A stretch of 64,000 nucleotides of DNA from Acidobacteria bacterium 13_1_20CM_3_53_8 (GCA_001920415.1 MNJR01000023.1:43881-107880); one strand, 5' to 3'. Positions 46,940-56,346 are shown, counted from the first letter of the stretch. Program-made: numbers and translations. The notes: generated by a model from the sequence alone, not told the origin.

Positions 46940-47251
46940 TTAGAGGCTTGCTGATTTGCGCTGACGACTTTGGCTTGCACTTGATTGTTCCATGCAGTCG
47001 GTCGAGCAGAAGGAAGATGATTTCAGCATTAATGCGCGGTCGGACGGAACCCACGTTCCGCAAGAGGAGCAGCGTACAAGTTTTTGCCCGGCTCCTTGCT
47101 CCTGATTAGATTGCGAACCCGGCGCGTTCATTCCCCGCACATCTTGAACGAATCTAAACATGCGACGCGCGGCCTGAATGTATGGCCGCAATCGCCAGTA
47201 GGCTAGAAAAGTAAGAAACGCGAGGAGGCTTAAGATAATTACTACTTTCAA
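46940..47251 (-). CDS. PP0621-like membrane protein with treble-clef zinc site
   Basis: A 103-aa protein: one TM helix (VIILSLLAFLTFLAYW) and a C-terminal zinc site CSSCGTWVPSDRALMLKSSSFCSTDC, with the four cysteines spaced CxxC...CxxxC. This matches small PP0621-type proteins of unknown function. It is followed 2 bases later by the start-side of the TPR gene; the two are read from the same strand. Confidence 0.8.
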   Translation of the reverse strand: MKVVIILSLLAFLTFLAYWRLRPYIQAARRMFRFVQDVRGMNAPGSQSNQEQGAGQKLVRCSSCGTWVPSDRALMLKSSSFCSTDCMEQSSASQSRQRKSASL

Positions 47252-47253
47252 AT

Positions 47254-48018
47254 CTACTCCTGTACGGCGTTTCTGCCCTGCGCCAACTGCGCGCGCAAGT
47301 TTGGAAGCGCAGGGTTCTGCGGGTTTATGCCAGCAAGCTCATCAATGCGCTTCTGCGCCTCGTCCAACTTTTGCATGCTGATTAAAGCCGTCGCCAGATT
47401 CTGTAGCGTCTGCTCGTGGTGCGGGTTGATGGCGAGTGATTTGCGGTACTCTGCTACGGCTCGCGCAGGGTCGGACGGTTCGTCCAGATAATAGCTCAGG
47501 CCAAGATCGGTTCGCGCGCTCACATCATCCGGTTTCATCTCCAAAGCTTTCGTGTAATAAGTTCTGGCTTCGCGGAACCGTGTTCTATCGGTCGTCTGAC
47601 CTGTGTCGAATAGGACGTTGGCTAGAAGGAGTGTCAGGTCATGATCCTGTGGGTTGGCGTCGTAAGCGCGCTTAATCATGCGCGCGACATCCGGCAGATA
47701 TTGCGCCTGCCCCGAATCAGAAGCGTAGCGATAGAGCGCCGTACCGAAATTGCGTTGAAGGTCTGTGTCTGCGGCTCGCTCGTCCGCACGCGCTATGGCG
47801 TCACGAATCTCTGCCTCTGTCGGCGCTCCGTTTTCGGGCTGTGATTGTGTTTGTGAAGCAGCTTGCTGCTGCCTTGTCGCTTGAGCTTGCGGCGCTGTAG
47901 GCGCGCTCACGCCCGCCACGTCGCGCTCTCTACGCCCGATTGAGTTTGCTATAGAGAACCCTATAAAGAAACCTATTGCGAGGCTAGCAAGTGCGAAGAG
48001 AATACTGTTTTTGTTCAC
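47254..48018 (-). CDS. TPR-repeat membrane protein
   Basis: A 254-aa protein. The GTG start at 48018 (AGGA upstream) is followed at once by a TM helix (SILFALASLAIGFFIGFSIA). A Q/A/S-rich linker leads to TPRs (DLTLLLANVLFDTGQ; EARTYYTKALEMKPDDVSART; AVAEYRKSLAINPHHEQTLQNLATALISM). Resembles the CcmH/CcmI C-terminal type and other TPR scaffolds. An earlier ATG at 48093 is in frame but less likely. Confidence 0.82.
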   Translation of the reverse strand: MNKNSILFALASLAIGFFIGFSIANSIGRRERDVAGVSAPTAPQAQATRQQQAASQTQSQPENGAPTEAEIRDAIARADERAADTDLQRNFGTALYRYASDSGQAQYLPDVARMIKRAYDANPQDHDLTLLLANVLFDTGQTTDRTRFREARTYYTKALEMKPDDVSARTDLGLSYYLDEPSDPARAVAEYRKSLAINPHHEQTLQNLATALISMQKLDEAQKRIDELAGINPQNPALPNLRAQLAQGRNAVQE

Positions 48019-48204
48019 AAAAAGATTCCTGAGAAAAACTGCGATATGATTATTGAGTTTAGCAAAATGATGGACAAAACGCGACGCGCGCAAACTTGTT
48101 AAGTTTACGCGCGGCTGTTAATACGAAATCTATTTTGAGTGACGACTAAGTGACGTGCTGATTTACAGCGCACGTTTGATTGACCTTATGATTCTGCTTA
48201 AGAG

Positions 48205-48480
48205 CTATTCTTCGCCGCCATTTGGATTCGACGAATCGTACGCAACGTCTGAGGCGCGTCGTCGCGGCTGCGGGTCTGTTGAGCGTCGTCGCGGAGTTGA
48301 GCTTCCGCCGCGACGGTCAATGCTTCCCGGCGGAAGCCCGCGACCGTGAATCGCTTCTGTCAGGATGCGCGTAATCTCCTGCGAGAGCGTGCGGTGCTCT
48401 GATGCTGCACGCCTTCGCAAAGATTCTTTTAGCTCGTTCGGCACATAGGCCCCGATAAAGACCCCTTTACGGTTCGCCAT
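48205..48480 (-). CDS. Arc-type ribbon-helix-helix protein
   Basis: A 91-aa predicted DNA-binding protein. The N-terminal strand and two helices (GVFIGAYVPNELKESLRRRA; HRTLSQEITRILTEAI) match Arc/FitA-like ribbon-helix-helix folds. The C-terminal half is basic and low-complexity (RRRSTDPQPRRR). GGAGAGG lies six bases before the ATG at 48480. No PIN or other toxin gene is adjacent, so it is not called an antitoxin. Upstream gap 48481-48564 shows nothing further. Confidence 0.8.
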   Translation of the reverse strand: MANRKGVFIGAYVPNELKESLRRRAASEHRTLSQEITRILTEAIHGRGLPPGSIDRRGGSSTPRRRSTDPQPRRRASDVAYDSSNPNGGEE

Positions 48481-48564
48481 CTGTCGCCTCTCCGTGAAAA
48501 GTGGATTCGGAAGAACTCGCAAAGAATTCTACTGACTGGAATGCATTGCCTGACCATGCAATTT

Positions 48565-49075
48565 GAGAGCAGGTCTGTAAGCCGAATTCTGTACTCCGCA
48601 TTTTTCGTACGGAGTGACGATCATTCATCTAGGCCATCCGTCGCCGAATGGCTCAAGCGACCTACCCGGAGGTCGTAGCCACGCTCTTTGTAAAGAAACG
48701 CAGCTTCGGGCGGGCAGCCTTTTTTGACGCCTCCCTATTTGGTCTTGCACCGCGAGGAGTTTGCCTGGCCGCACGTGTTACCACGCGCGCCGGTGCGCTC
48801 TTACATTAAGCCTCTCGTCGAGGCCGCACCGTTTCACCCATCACCCGCCGTTCAATTGAGATTCTCTATTGAACACGCTGGCTGGTCTGTTCTCTGTTGC
48901 ACTTGTCGTCACTCGCGTGCCTGCTGATAAGAATAAAAGCGATATTCGCTCAAATTATTCAACAGGCGCGCAAGCGCCCAGCCGTTAGCTGGCTCGCTGC
49001 CCTGTGGTGTTCGGACTTTCCTCTCCCGCATTAAGCTATAAGCTTAGCGCGGCAGCGACCGCCCGACCTGCTCTC
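48565..49075 (-). ncRNA. rnpB: RNase P RNA (type A)
   Basis: Catalytic RNA of RNase P, which matures tRNA 5' ends. On the minus strand the P1 helix pairs GAGAGCAGGTC (5' end) with GACCTGCTCTC (3' end at 48565). Conserved blocks follow in order: GAGGAAAGTCCGAACACCAC...GGGCAG, AAGTGCAACAGAGA, GGGTGAAACGGTGCGG, GCAAACTCC, ACCAAATAGG, and GCCTAGATGAATGA, with ACAGAATTCGGCTTACAGAC before the 3' P1 strand. At about 511 nt it is longer than the roughly 380-nt E. coli RNA. One visible cause is an extra hairpin at 48919-48967. A GC-rich stem near 48670-48720 also appears enlarged. Confidence 0.96.
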
Positions 49076-49090
49076 TTGCAAGGCCAAGTA

Positions 49091-49099
49091 ATTATAGCA
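49091..49099 (-). promoter_or_regulatory. Extended -10 promoter of rnpB
   Basis: On the minus strand TGCTATAAT (TATAAT at 49091-49096) is an extended -10 element. Transcription would begin near 49084, a few bases before P1. No good -35 is present at 17 bases. Confidence 0.55.
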
Positions 49100-49281
49100 A
49101 ATCATTGTTCAACACGTACAGCACAAATTCGATCTGAGCATGGGAAAAATTTGAAGGTCGCGGAGAGAGTTAACTCTTTTGCCAGAATAACTTGAGCCGG
49201 ACTTTTCTTTGCAATGAAAGATAGAAGGCGCAGCACGGTGAATAAAATTGTTTGCCCGGAATTTCAATCGAAGTAAACAGA

Positions 49282-49308
49282 AAGGGCGGCATTAACAGTG
49301 CCGCCCTT
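49282..49308 (-). terminator. Hairpin terminator after DUF11-type gene
   Basis: A 10-bp stem AAGGGCGGCA/TGCCGCCCTT (49282-49291 with 49299-49308), followed on the minus strand by TCTGTTTACTT. It ends the transcript of the preceding minus-strand gene. The rest of 49100-49281 is featureless. Confidence 0.65.
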
Positions 49309-49337
49309 AAAAAGTTTGGAAGAAGAGGACAGAAACG

Positions 49338-51809
49338 TTACTGACCTTGATACCCGTTTCCGTTCGAGTCCTGATAGCTGAGCGTGTGTCTCGTTGTCAG
49401 ATTCGTATCGGCAGGAATGTTAGGACGCAAGCGAACTGTAATTCTGAGAACAGTCGTGTCGCCGGGCGCAAGCTCCGCTACACGCCAAACGAATCGTTGT
49501 GAATTACCTGGCGCGTCCTGTGGATTGAGCGACGGATTGGAATTGACGAACTGTAGAGCGTCAGGAAGTGTTTCCGTCATGACCAAATTCTTCGCCAACC
49601 CGCTGCCTTCGTTAATCAGGACCAGACGATAAAAGATCGTATCGCCGGGCGCACCGGCTTCTGCGACCTGCTCTGTGCGCACGATCACGTGCGGGGTGGC
49701 GACCGTAAGAACTGTGTTCGCTTCGCTCGCAGCGCGACTGCTTATTAATGAGCGCGCGACCATGTTGTAAGAGAACTGCTGACGGTCTGGAGTGCTCGTT
49801 GGAACTTGAACGCGCAGCAGAACCGGGAATTGACCTCCCTGCGGTTCGAGTTGAGCGGTCTGCGTAATCACAGGCTCGCCCTCTTGATGCTGGCCGTCGC
49901 CGTTTGTGTCCGCGTAGATAGTAGCATTGGGCGCGCCCGGCGCTGTTATTCTCAAATCATATGAATCGGGCGTGTTGCCCGGATTGCGAACGACGAATGG
50001 AATATCAATAGTGTCGCCCGGTGTGACAGTCAGCCCGACTGAGACGGCATCAATTCGAGCGCGAGGCACTTTGTTGATGGTGATGCTTGGGCTGTCGAAG
50101 TTTGAAGCGAGCGGGAGCGATTGCGTGCGCACTGCGCCGCGACCTAGCGAATTTGTAGCAGCAAGCGCATTGGGCATAGCACGCAAGGTCACTGTAATCT
50201 CGCGCGTGCTGCGCGGACTTAAATCTCCCAGATTCCAGATGGCCGTACGCGACGGGGGGTCATAAGCGAGTGTGCCCGGGTTCGCGCTGACAAGCTGGAA
50301 ATTGGGATTGAAGACGAAATCCGCGCGTGCGTTTCGCGCAGTGGCGGTTCCGTTGTTTCTCACCGAAATGGTCTGCGTGAACGTTTCGTCGGGCATAACG
50401 GAAGCTTGCGAGACATCGGAGATGGCTGTGAGCGCCGCCGCTATGACGCTGATTGAGCTGTCCGAGACTTTCATAACGCGATAGTCGGATTGCGACGTTG
50501 CGCGTACATAGAAGCGACGCTGTTGTCCATCAGCCGCAATCTCAGGGACGCGCAAGTTTAGAACGACATCAATGGATGCGTTGCGCGCAAGCTGCGGAGT
50601 CACAAGGATAGGCAAGCCTGTGTCCGTGCCGCCTTGGGCTAAACTGAACGATGGCTGATACTCCGCCGGAAGGTCTGTCTCAATGCTGAACTGATCCTCT
50701 TTGTTACCTGTATTGGTAACTGTTAGAGGAATTTGAACTGACTGACCCGGCGATGCGGATTCCGCGTTGCTTCTTAGCGCTAGCAACAGGCCGGGAACTT
50801 GCCTGACTGTGAAATTCGCGCCAGCCCCTGACTGAGCAGTTGTTGAAGGCTCAACCGTAGCAGGTTCGGTAGCGGCAGAAGGCGCGACCGAGCGTTGCGG
50901 AACCGGCGTAGGTCTTTGCAAAGGTGTGCTCGTTCGCGGCGTTGTGTTGACTGCGACCTGCTGCGGGCGCACGTTGGCGTTGGCCGAAGCTGTAGTTTGA
51001 GTCTCTGTTATAGAACTCGGCGGCGTGGTCTGTCGTCTCGCCCCGCGTCTGGGCGTGTAGCGCGGAACCCTGCGCGGCGTAGGCTCTGGAGCGGGCGGCG
51101 CTATCTCAGAGTTTGTATTCGCGGACGCAACCAGCCTGGGCGTTGGCGACGGTCTAGCAATCGGTTGATTGTTACGCGCTGTGGCCGCAGTGTTCTGCGA
51201 TGCTTGCGTTGAACGATTGATATTCAGAGCGGGTCTGGATGGTGTCGGCGTTGGCCTTGCAGCAGCAACCGCCGGTTGTGGAGACGGCATTGTTGCCGGA
51301 TGTCTCGCATTTGAATTCTGCGTTGGCTGATTCGTCCTTGCAGCCGTGTTCGCATTGACGGTTCTATTTCTAACTTCTGAGGACGGCGTTGACGAAGTAG
51401 TTGGAGCGGGACGCGAGGCGGCTGATTGTCTTGCTGTTTGCAACTCGCTATCGTAAACGTCTGCGAACGGCGTGTCATGAATAGCGTGTAGTCGCTGGCT
51501 CACGCCCTCTGCCTCCTGCCACTTTCCCATCTGCATGTAGGAACGTCCGAGCCAGAGCAGCGTCAGATCAGTGATGATGCTGTTTGGATAAGTTTTCAAA
51601 AAATCTCGCAGTACAGTGACGGCCTGATCGTAGTGGCCTTGTAGATACAGGTTCTGCCCCTTTGTAAAGAGCGCCTGCTCGGCGTCGCTGGGCACATCCT
51701 CTTGCTGCGCCATGTGCGCCCAGACTATTGTGTTCACAGAGGGGGTAAAGGGAACGAGCAGTAGAGCGGTTGCGAGCGCAAGTGCGCCGATTCTGTTTCT
51801 GTAAATCAA
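49338..51809 (-). CDS. Large secreted TPR plus DUF11-type repeat protein
   Basis: An 823-aa exported protein. A signal peptide (ALALATALLLVPFTPSVNTIVWA) is followed by a TPR/outer-membrane-assembly-like region (ALFTKGQNLYLQGHYDQAVTVL; IITDLTLLWLGRSYMQMG). Then come about 200 residues rich in P, T, R and N, and several Ig-like DUF11/CARDB domains (PGQSVQIPLTVTNTGNKEDQF; PDETFTQTISVRNNGTATAR; PGDTIFYRLVLINEGSGLAKN). The C-terminus ends in the last DUF11 unit. The start is a TTG at 51809 with a perfect GGAGG nine bases upstream. Probably cell-surface or envelope-associated. Confidence 0.82.
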   Translation of the reverse strand: MIYRNRIGALALATALLLVPFTPSVNTIVWAHMAQQEDVPSDAEQALFTKGQNLYLQGHYDQAVTVLRDFLKTYPNSIITDLTLLWLGRSYMQMGKWQEAEGVSQRLHAIHDTPFADVYDSELQTARQSAASRPAPTTSSTPSSEVRNRTVNANTAARTNQPTQNSNARHPATMPSPQPAVAAARPTPTPSRPALNINRSTQASQNTAATARNNQPIARPSPTPRLVASANTNSEIAPPAPEPTPRRVPRYTPRRGARRQTTPPSSITETQTTASANANVRPQQVAVNTTPRTSTPLQRPTPVPQRSVAPSAATEPATVEPSTTAQSGAGANFTVRQVPGLLLALRSNAESASPGQSVQIPLTVTNTGNKEDQFSIETDLPAEYQPSFSLAQGGTDTGLPILVTPQLARNASIDVVLNLRVPEIAADGQQRRFYVRATSQSDYRVMKVSDSSISVIAAALTAISDVSQASVMPDETFTQTISVRNNGTATARNARADFVFNPNFQLVSANPGTLAYDPPSRTAIWNLGDLSPRSTREITVTLRAMPNALAATNSLGRGAVRTQSLPLASNFDSPSITINKVPRARIDAVSVGLTVTPGDTIDIPFVVRNPGNTPDSYDLRITAPGAPNATIYADTNGDGQHQEGEPVITQTAQLEPQGGQFPVLLRVQVPTSTPDRQQFSYNMVARSLISSRAASEANTVLTVATPHVIVRTEQVAEAGAPGDTIFYRLVLINEGSGLAKNLVMTETLPDALQFVNSNPSLNPQDAPGNSQRFVWRVAELAPGDTTVLRITVRLRPNIPADTNLTTRHTLSYQDSNGNGYQGQ

Positions 51810-51970
51810 TGCAGTAAGCCTCCGGCTGAAGACAGGCGAAATCTTTTACGAATGAGATTGTCGAGAAAAAAATTGTCGGCGCGAGAAAAAACCGAAGCTG
51901 GCCGACGACGACAGGCGTCAATTTCAAACGGGACGAATAATACAGCTTCGCACTAAAACAGACAAGACAT

Positions 51971-52103
51971 AGGAAGGAAGGAAAGAAGGTAAAAGTAAAA
52001 AGGTAAAAGGCAAAAGGATGGCGGAAACCACTTTTAATTAAAATACTTTTGTCCCTATCACTTTTTCCTTTTACCTTCTTACTTTTTACTTCTTCTCCTC
52101 ATC
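51971..52103. repeat. Hairpin, GGTAAAAG-word family (copy A8)
   Basis: A purine arm from 51972 and pyrimidine arm to about 52103, with centre CCACTTTTAATTAAAATAC. It lies upstream of the DUF11-type gene and just after the export-protein stop. Confidence 0.82.
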
Positions 52104-52106
52104 CCT

Positions 52107-53228
52107 TCACCGGCTGACCTCTATGCGGTCGCCCGGCTGCAATTGCGGGTCGGGCGCTAAGCCTTTTTCAATTTTTCTGAGATCGTATTCGTTGCTCACC
52201 AGAAGCCCGTTCGTCCCTTGGCGCGAAACCCTGACTTTGTAGCTGCTGCTGTGTATGATGCCGCCCGAAGCCAAGATAGCTTGCGTCAAAGTAATTCCAG
52301 CATGAAAGTTCTTCTGTCCACCGGCGGCAATGTCTCCGCCTATGTAGAAGTATTGAGGCGGAGCAGGCGGCGTGGCAGAGACTTTGATTACATCGCCGGG
52401 GAGAACGGGTATAGAAGAAGCGTTGGCGTCCGCCAGATCAACCTTGATGCTTTCGCCATTGCGCATAATGGTGGCTAATCCTGCATCTAGGCGCGGCTGC
52501 GCTTCGGCCAGAATAACGTAGAGCGGCACAGCTTCGCGCCGCAGAACCCTTGCGCCCGGATCGCTCACGAGTCCCGTTATGATGACGCTGTGGCTCATGT
52601 ATTCGCGCACGCTAACAACCACCTGTGGGTTGTCAATAATCTTTATCTTCGCTTTGAGCCTCGCGCTTATTTCGTCAGTGGTCAGCCCTCCGACCGCAAT
52701 CGCATCGCCCGCCAGCGTGTACTCAAGAAGTCCGCCGGGCAGAACTGTGAAGAGCGTTGACTCGCGCGAAGAACTATTTAAGAGGCGAATGTCCAGCACA
52801 TCGCCTATGCCCACGCGGTAAATGTTTGTCAAAGCTACTGCCGATGACGGCGCATGACTCGCGGGCACGGGTGCTGCGGTCGAGTTGGCTGTAGAAGAAC
52901 TTGTAGAGCTTGCTGGCTGCGGGCTTGCAGAAGTGTTCGGGGGCGCGGGCGAAGAAGCATTTTCGTTCGCAGCGCTATTTACGTTTGCGGCTGGATTCGC
53001 GGCTGCGCCGTCCGAAGCTGGAGCGTTCGCATTGTTGCTCTTCTTTTTCGGAGCGTGCGATTTCTTCGCGTGCGGATTTTCGGGCGCGTTCGCAGCATCG
53101 CCTGAATTCCCTGTGGTGGCCGCGTCTGTCGCCCTGACCTGCGCGGCTTCATTTGACTGCGAGCGCGCCGGAATCTGTAAAGCGACGACGGTCAGCGCGA
53201 TGGCAAAGACGAATAGAACTTTCTTCAT
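52107..53228 (-). CDS. Wza-like polysaccharide export protein
   Basis: A 373-aa periplasmic/outer-membrane protein for polysaccharide export. Signal peptide VLFVFAIALTVVALQIPA, then a low-complexity A/N/S/P-rich region (25-130). The Poly_export domain begins YRVGIGDVLDIRLL and contains GDAIAVGGLTTDEISARLKAKI and NPQVVVSVREY; two SLBB-like modules follow (VIITGLVSDPGARVLRREAV; FYIGGDIAAGGQKNFHAGIT). No glycosyltransferase or Wzc gene is adjacent. The upstream gap to 53386 has no feature I can support. Confidence 0.88.
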   Translation of the reverse strand: MKKVLFVFAIALTVVALQIPARSQSNEAAQVRATDAATTGNSGDAANAPENPHAKKSHAPKKKSNNANAPASDGAAANPAANVNSAANENASSPAPPNTSASPQPASSTSSSTANSTAAPVPASHAPSSAVALTNIYRVGIGDVLDIRLLNSSSRESTLFTVLPGGLLEYTLAGDAIAVGGLTTDEISARLKAKIKIIDNPQVVVSVREYMSHSVIITGLVSDPGARVLRREAVPLYVILAEAQPRLDAGLATIMRNGESIKVDLADANASSIPVLPGDVIKVSATPPAPPQYFYIGGDIAAGGQKNFHAGITLTQAILASGGIIHSSSYKVRVSRQGTNGLLVSNEYDLRKIEKGLAPDPQLQPGDRIEVSR

Positions 53229-53386
53229 GATGCACTCAACTTGTTTTTTTTTCGAGGGTGGCGAGAGTCAGCCGGGCAAAGGCCGAGCAGCGCGCCATGT
53301 AAGCTTTAGATTTTCAAGAGCCGAAAGCCATTCGGCTTCAATACCATTCTATCCCAGAAGCGTGACGGCGTGAACGATTAATTGTT

Positions 53387-53520
53387 AAAGGCAGAAGTCA
53401 AAAGGTAAAGAGAAGGCAAAAAGTAGAAGTAAAAAGTCAAAAGTGTGGACACGCCTTGCAGGCGTGAATTATAAATTAAAAATGGTTTCCTCCTTACTTT
53501 TACCTTTTGCCTTCCTTCGC
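53387..53520. repeat. Hairpin, GGTAAAAG-word family (copy A9)
   Basis: A left arm from 53387 and right arm to about 53518. The centre GTGGACACGCCTTGCAGGCG is the same as in A1 and A4. First of two A-type copies in the 622-base gap between the Wza-like gene and ptsI. Confidence 0.85.
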
Positions 53521-53700
53521 CTACGCTCGTTCCCCTTGTTTCGCTCCCGAACAGGTCTCCCTTTCATTCAACAAATCAAGGTTCCCCGGTTTAATAAAAG
53601 AGCGAAAACCCTGATTTTCCTTACTATTTGAACTATTTTTCTTAGCGCTCAAAGAGTTTCTGAGAAAACTCAGGCCGGAATAAGGATTTGCAGGGCTGGT
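53521..53700. other. Intergenic stretch without recognisable feature
   Basis: Between repeats A9 and A10. I see no open frame with a plausible start, no promoter pair and no terminator. Confidence 0.5.
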
Positions 53701-53839
53701 GGCAAAAGGAAAGGCAAAAGTAAAAAGGTAAAAGGGATAAGGATGAAGAGTGTGCTATTACTCTTTCTCTAAATCTTAAAAATTGGCTTCCCCTCACTTT
53801 TGCCTTTTTACTTTTACCTTTTGACTTTCCTTTGCCTTA
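53701..53839. repeat. Hairpin, GGTAAAAG-word family (copy A10)
   Basis: The left arm GGCAAAAGGAAAGGCAAAAG (53701-53720 and onward) and right arm to 53839 hold the same words but in permuted order. It lies 12 bases beyond the ptsI stop. Confidence 0.85.
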
Positions 53840-53851
53840 CCACAAACGATT

Positions 53852-55648
53852 CTACACTTTAGATTTTTTCGCTGGCAAGCTCTGTGCGGGAAAAAGTTGA
53901 GGCCATTTTGCACCTAAACGCTCGCGCACAAGCTCCTCAACATCGTCTGCGGTGGCGCACTCCAGAGATTTTTCCGCTATCTCGCGTGCGTCCTCGTATT
54001 TAATCTGCGACACGGTTTGTCGCACGCGCGGCAGCGATGATGCCGTCATGCTGAAATCGGTCGCGCCCAATCCCAGAAGAATCACAGCGTACGCAGGTGT
54101 CGCTGCCATCTCGCCGCAGACGACCGCAGGAATTTCGGCATCGCGCGCAGCGTCCAGCGTGCGCTTGATGCTCTGCAAGACCGCCGGGTGCAGCGAGCGA
54201 AACCATTCCGCAACGTCGTCGTTGCCGCGATCAACCGCTAGAAGATATTGAACCAGATCGTTCGTGCCCAGGCTGAAGAAGTCAACTTCGCGCGCAATCT
54301 TATCCGCGACAAACACAGCAGAAGGCACTTCTATCATCGCACCCACTTTGACAGTGCCCGCACGCTTGCCTTCGCTTTCAAGCTTCACGCGCTCTTCTTC
54401 TATAATGCTGCGCGCGCGCCTGACATCCGTCAGATCGGAGATCATAGGCAGCACTATGCTCAGCTTGCCGAAAGCCGCAGCACGCAGGATTGAGCGCGCC
54501 TGAAGCCTCAAGACTTTCTCCCAGCGAAGACTGAAGCGAATGGCGCGAAGCCCAAGCGCTGGATTGCGTTCCGCATCGCCGAAAGCCCCGCTGATTTTTT
54601 CTCCGCCAAGATCGAACAGCCTGACGGTCGCGCCCGCATCGCCGCCTATGCGCGCCACCTCTTTATAAGCTTCGCACTGTTCCTCCTCCGAAGGCATTGG
54701 CCCACGCTGCGAGAGCAGAAACTCAGAACGATATAGTCCAACGCCCTCGGCTCCGAATTTTGCTACGCCCACGAATTCGGCAGGAAGCTCAATGTTCGCG
54801 CGAAGCCGCACATCAACTCCGTCGAGCGTGCGAACGGGGCCGTGAAATTTTTCAGCCGCTACAGACGTTCTACTCTCTTGAGAAATTTTTTGCGATCTGT
54901 AGAAATCTGTTGTCCGCGCAGAAGGATGAAGGACGACTGCGCCCTTGTCAGCATCAACTATAATTGGGTCTCCGGTTCGCGCACGCCGCGACAAATCACG
55001 CAAGCCTACGACCGCAGGAATGCCAAGCCCGCGCGCAATTATCGCCGTGTGCGAAGTCCAGCCGCCATTGTCCATAGCCATCCCACGCACTTTCGTGTAA
55101 TCAAGCTCGGCTACGGTCGAAGGCAACAGGTCTTCCGCCACCAGCACTGCATCTTCTATCAAATTTTTATATGATGGATGTCCGCCACTGAGCGCGACCA
55201 GGATTCGCTGCGTCACGTCTTCAATATCAGAGCCGCGCTCGCGCAGGTAGTCGTCTTTGATTGCGGCGTAAACTGCAAGCAACTTGTCACCCACGACCTT
55301 CACAGCCCACTCGGCATTCGCACGTTCTTTCAGTATGAACTCCTCAATCTCGCCAATGAGCTTGTTGTCTTCGAGCATGAGAAGATGCGCGTCGAAGATA
55401 TAGGAGTGAGCCACGCCCAGTTCTTTCTCTGCGCGTGTGCGTATGGCTAGAAGCTGTCGGCGCGATAGGCGCACGGCTGCGCGTAGGCGACGAACCTCGC
55501 GGCGCATATCCATTTCGTCCAGCTTTGCGCGGTACACCTGTTGAGTGCCGCTATGTACGCGCAGCACTCGCCCCACGACTACACCATCCGAGACGCCAAG
55601 CCCCTTCCAGTGCTCCTCCTTCAACTCTTTTTTCACCCGCTTGCTCAA
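53852..55648 (-). CDS. ptsI: Phosphoenolpyruvate-protein phosphotransferase (PTS enzyme I)
   Basis: Transfers phosphate from PEP to HPr; cytoplasmic, 598 aa. The N-terminal HPr-binding helical domain is followed by the phosphohistidine H200 in GGWTSHTAI and the PEP-binding barrel with GVGLYRSEF, GAFGDAERNPALGLR, EVPSAV, FFSLGTNDLVQY and VCGEMAATP. It overlaps the HPr gene by 4 bases. No sugar-specific EIIB/EIIC genes are in the window. Confidence 0.96.
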   Translation of the reverse strand: MSKRVKKELKEEHWKGLGVSDGVVVGRVLRVHSGTQQVYRAKLDEMDMRREVRRLRAAVRLSRRQLLAIRTRAEKELGVAHSYIFDAHLLMLEDNKLIGEIEEFILKERANAEWAVKVVGDKLLAVYAAIKDDYLRERGSDIEDVTQRILVALSGGHPSYKNLIEDAVLVAEDLLPSTVAELDYTKVRGMAMDNGGWTSHTAIIARGLGIPAVVGLRDLSRRARTGDPIIVDADKGAVVLHPSARTTDFYRSQKISQESRTSVAAEKFHGPVRTLDGVDVRLRANIELPAEFVGVAKFGAEGVGLYRSEFLLSQRGPMPSEEEQCEAYKEVARIGGDAGATVRLFDLGGEKISGAFGDAERNPALGLRAIRFSLRWEKVLRLQARSILRAAAFGKLSIVLPMISDLTDVRRARSIIEEERVKLESEGKRAGTVKVGAMIEVPSAVFVADKIAREVDFFSLGTNDLVQYLLAVDRGNDDVAEWFRSLHPAVLQSIKRTLDAARDAEIPAVVCGEMAATPAYAVILLGLGATDFSMTASSLPRVRQTVSQIKYEDAREIAEKSLECATADDVEELVRERLGAKWPQLFPAQSLPAKKSKV

Positions 55649-55923
55649 TGTTCTATCTCTCCGAAACCTTCTTCAAAAAGACGGCTAACCGCCGCGATGG
55701 CTTCACGCTCGTCCACACCATCGGCCATAGCGCGCAACTCCGTACCACGCGGCGCGGCCAGCATCAGAACGCTTAGAATTGATTTCGCATCGGCAGAGGC
55801 GCTGCCGTCCACGCGCTCTAACCGCACTGTGCTCTTGAAACCGCTTGCGAGCCGCACGAGTTGCGCGGCGGCGCGCGCATGAAGCCCCAGACGGTTAGTG
55901 ATGCGAACGCGCTCTTCTATCAT
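55645..55923 (-). CDS. HPr phosphocarrier
   Basis: A 92-aa HPr. H15 in GLHARAA is the phosphate carrier. S48 in DAKSILSVLML is the equivalent of Ser46, the target of HprK, which is encoded close by. Its presence with HprK argues for a regulated HPr and not only a sugar-transport one. Confidence 0.95.
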   Translation of the reverse strand: MIEERVRITNRLGLHARAAAQLVRLASGFKSTVRLERVDGSASADAKSILSVLMLAAPRGTELRAMADGVDEREAIAAVSRLFEEGFGEIEH

Positions 55924-56346
55924 TCAGCCTTTCCGCACGAGCAATTCGCCTGCAAGATAAATCCCCTCCTGACCCTGCACGCGAACCTGACGAGCCAGAT
56001 CAGCAAGCTCTTCATCGCCCGACTGCGTAGCCAGCTTGACGACCATAGGCAGGTTCACGCCCGTTATGACTTCGACCTCGCCCTCGCTCAAAAACATAGA
56101 GGCGATGTTTGTAGGCGTCCCGCCGAACATGTCCGTCAAGAGGATTACGCCGCGTCCCTGGGAAACCTGCTGAATGGCTCGCTCAATCTCGCCCCGCGCA
56201 ACTTCAACATCATCGTGCCAGCCGATTGATATAGCAGTAATGTGCGAGATAGGCCCTACGATCATCTCGGCTGCCGCAAGAAGTTCATTGGCAAGATGCC
56301 CGTGTGTGACGACAACGCTCGCAATCTTTTTTAGATTTTCAGCCAT
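55924..56346 (-). CDS. Mannose-family PTS EIIA component
   Basis: A 140-aa EIIA of the mannose/fructose/sorbose type. The phosphohistidine is H15 in VVVTHGHLANELL; LTDMFGGTPTNIASMFL is the family signature. No EIIB, EIIC or EIID is encoded nearby, so it may be a regulatory phosphoacceptor, in the place PtsN has in proteobacteria. It abuts the HPr gene. Confidence 0.93.
   Translation of the reverse strand: MAENLKKIASVVVTHGHLANELLAAAEMIVGPISHITAISIGWHDDVEVARGEIERAIQQVSQGRGVILLTDMFGGTPTNIASMFLSEGEVEVITGVNLPMVVKLATQSGDEELADLARQVRVQGQEGIYLAGELLVRKG

Noticed and set aside
48205..48480. Antitoxin of a toxin-antitoxin pair
   Set aside because: It has a ribbon-helix-helix fold, but no toxin gene lies on either side; rnpB is upstream and the next gene downstream is a TPR protein.
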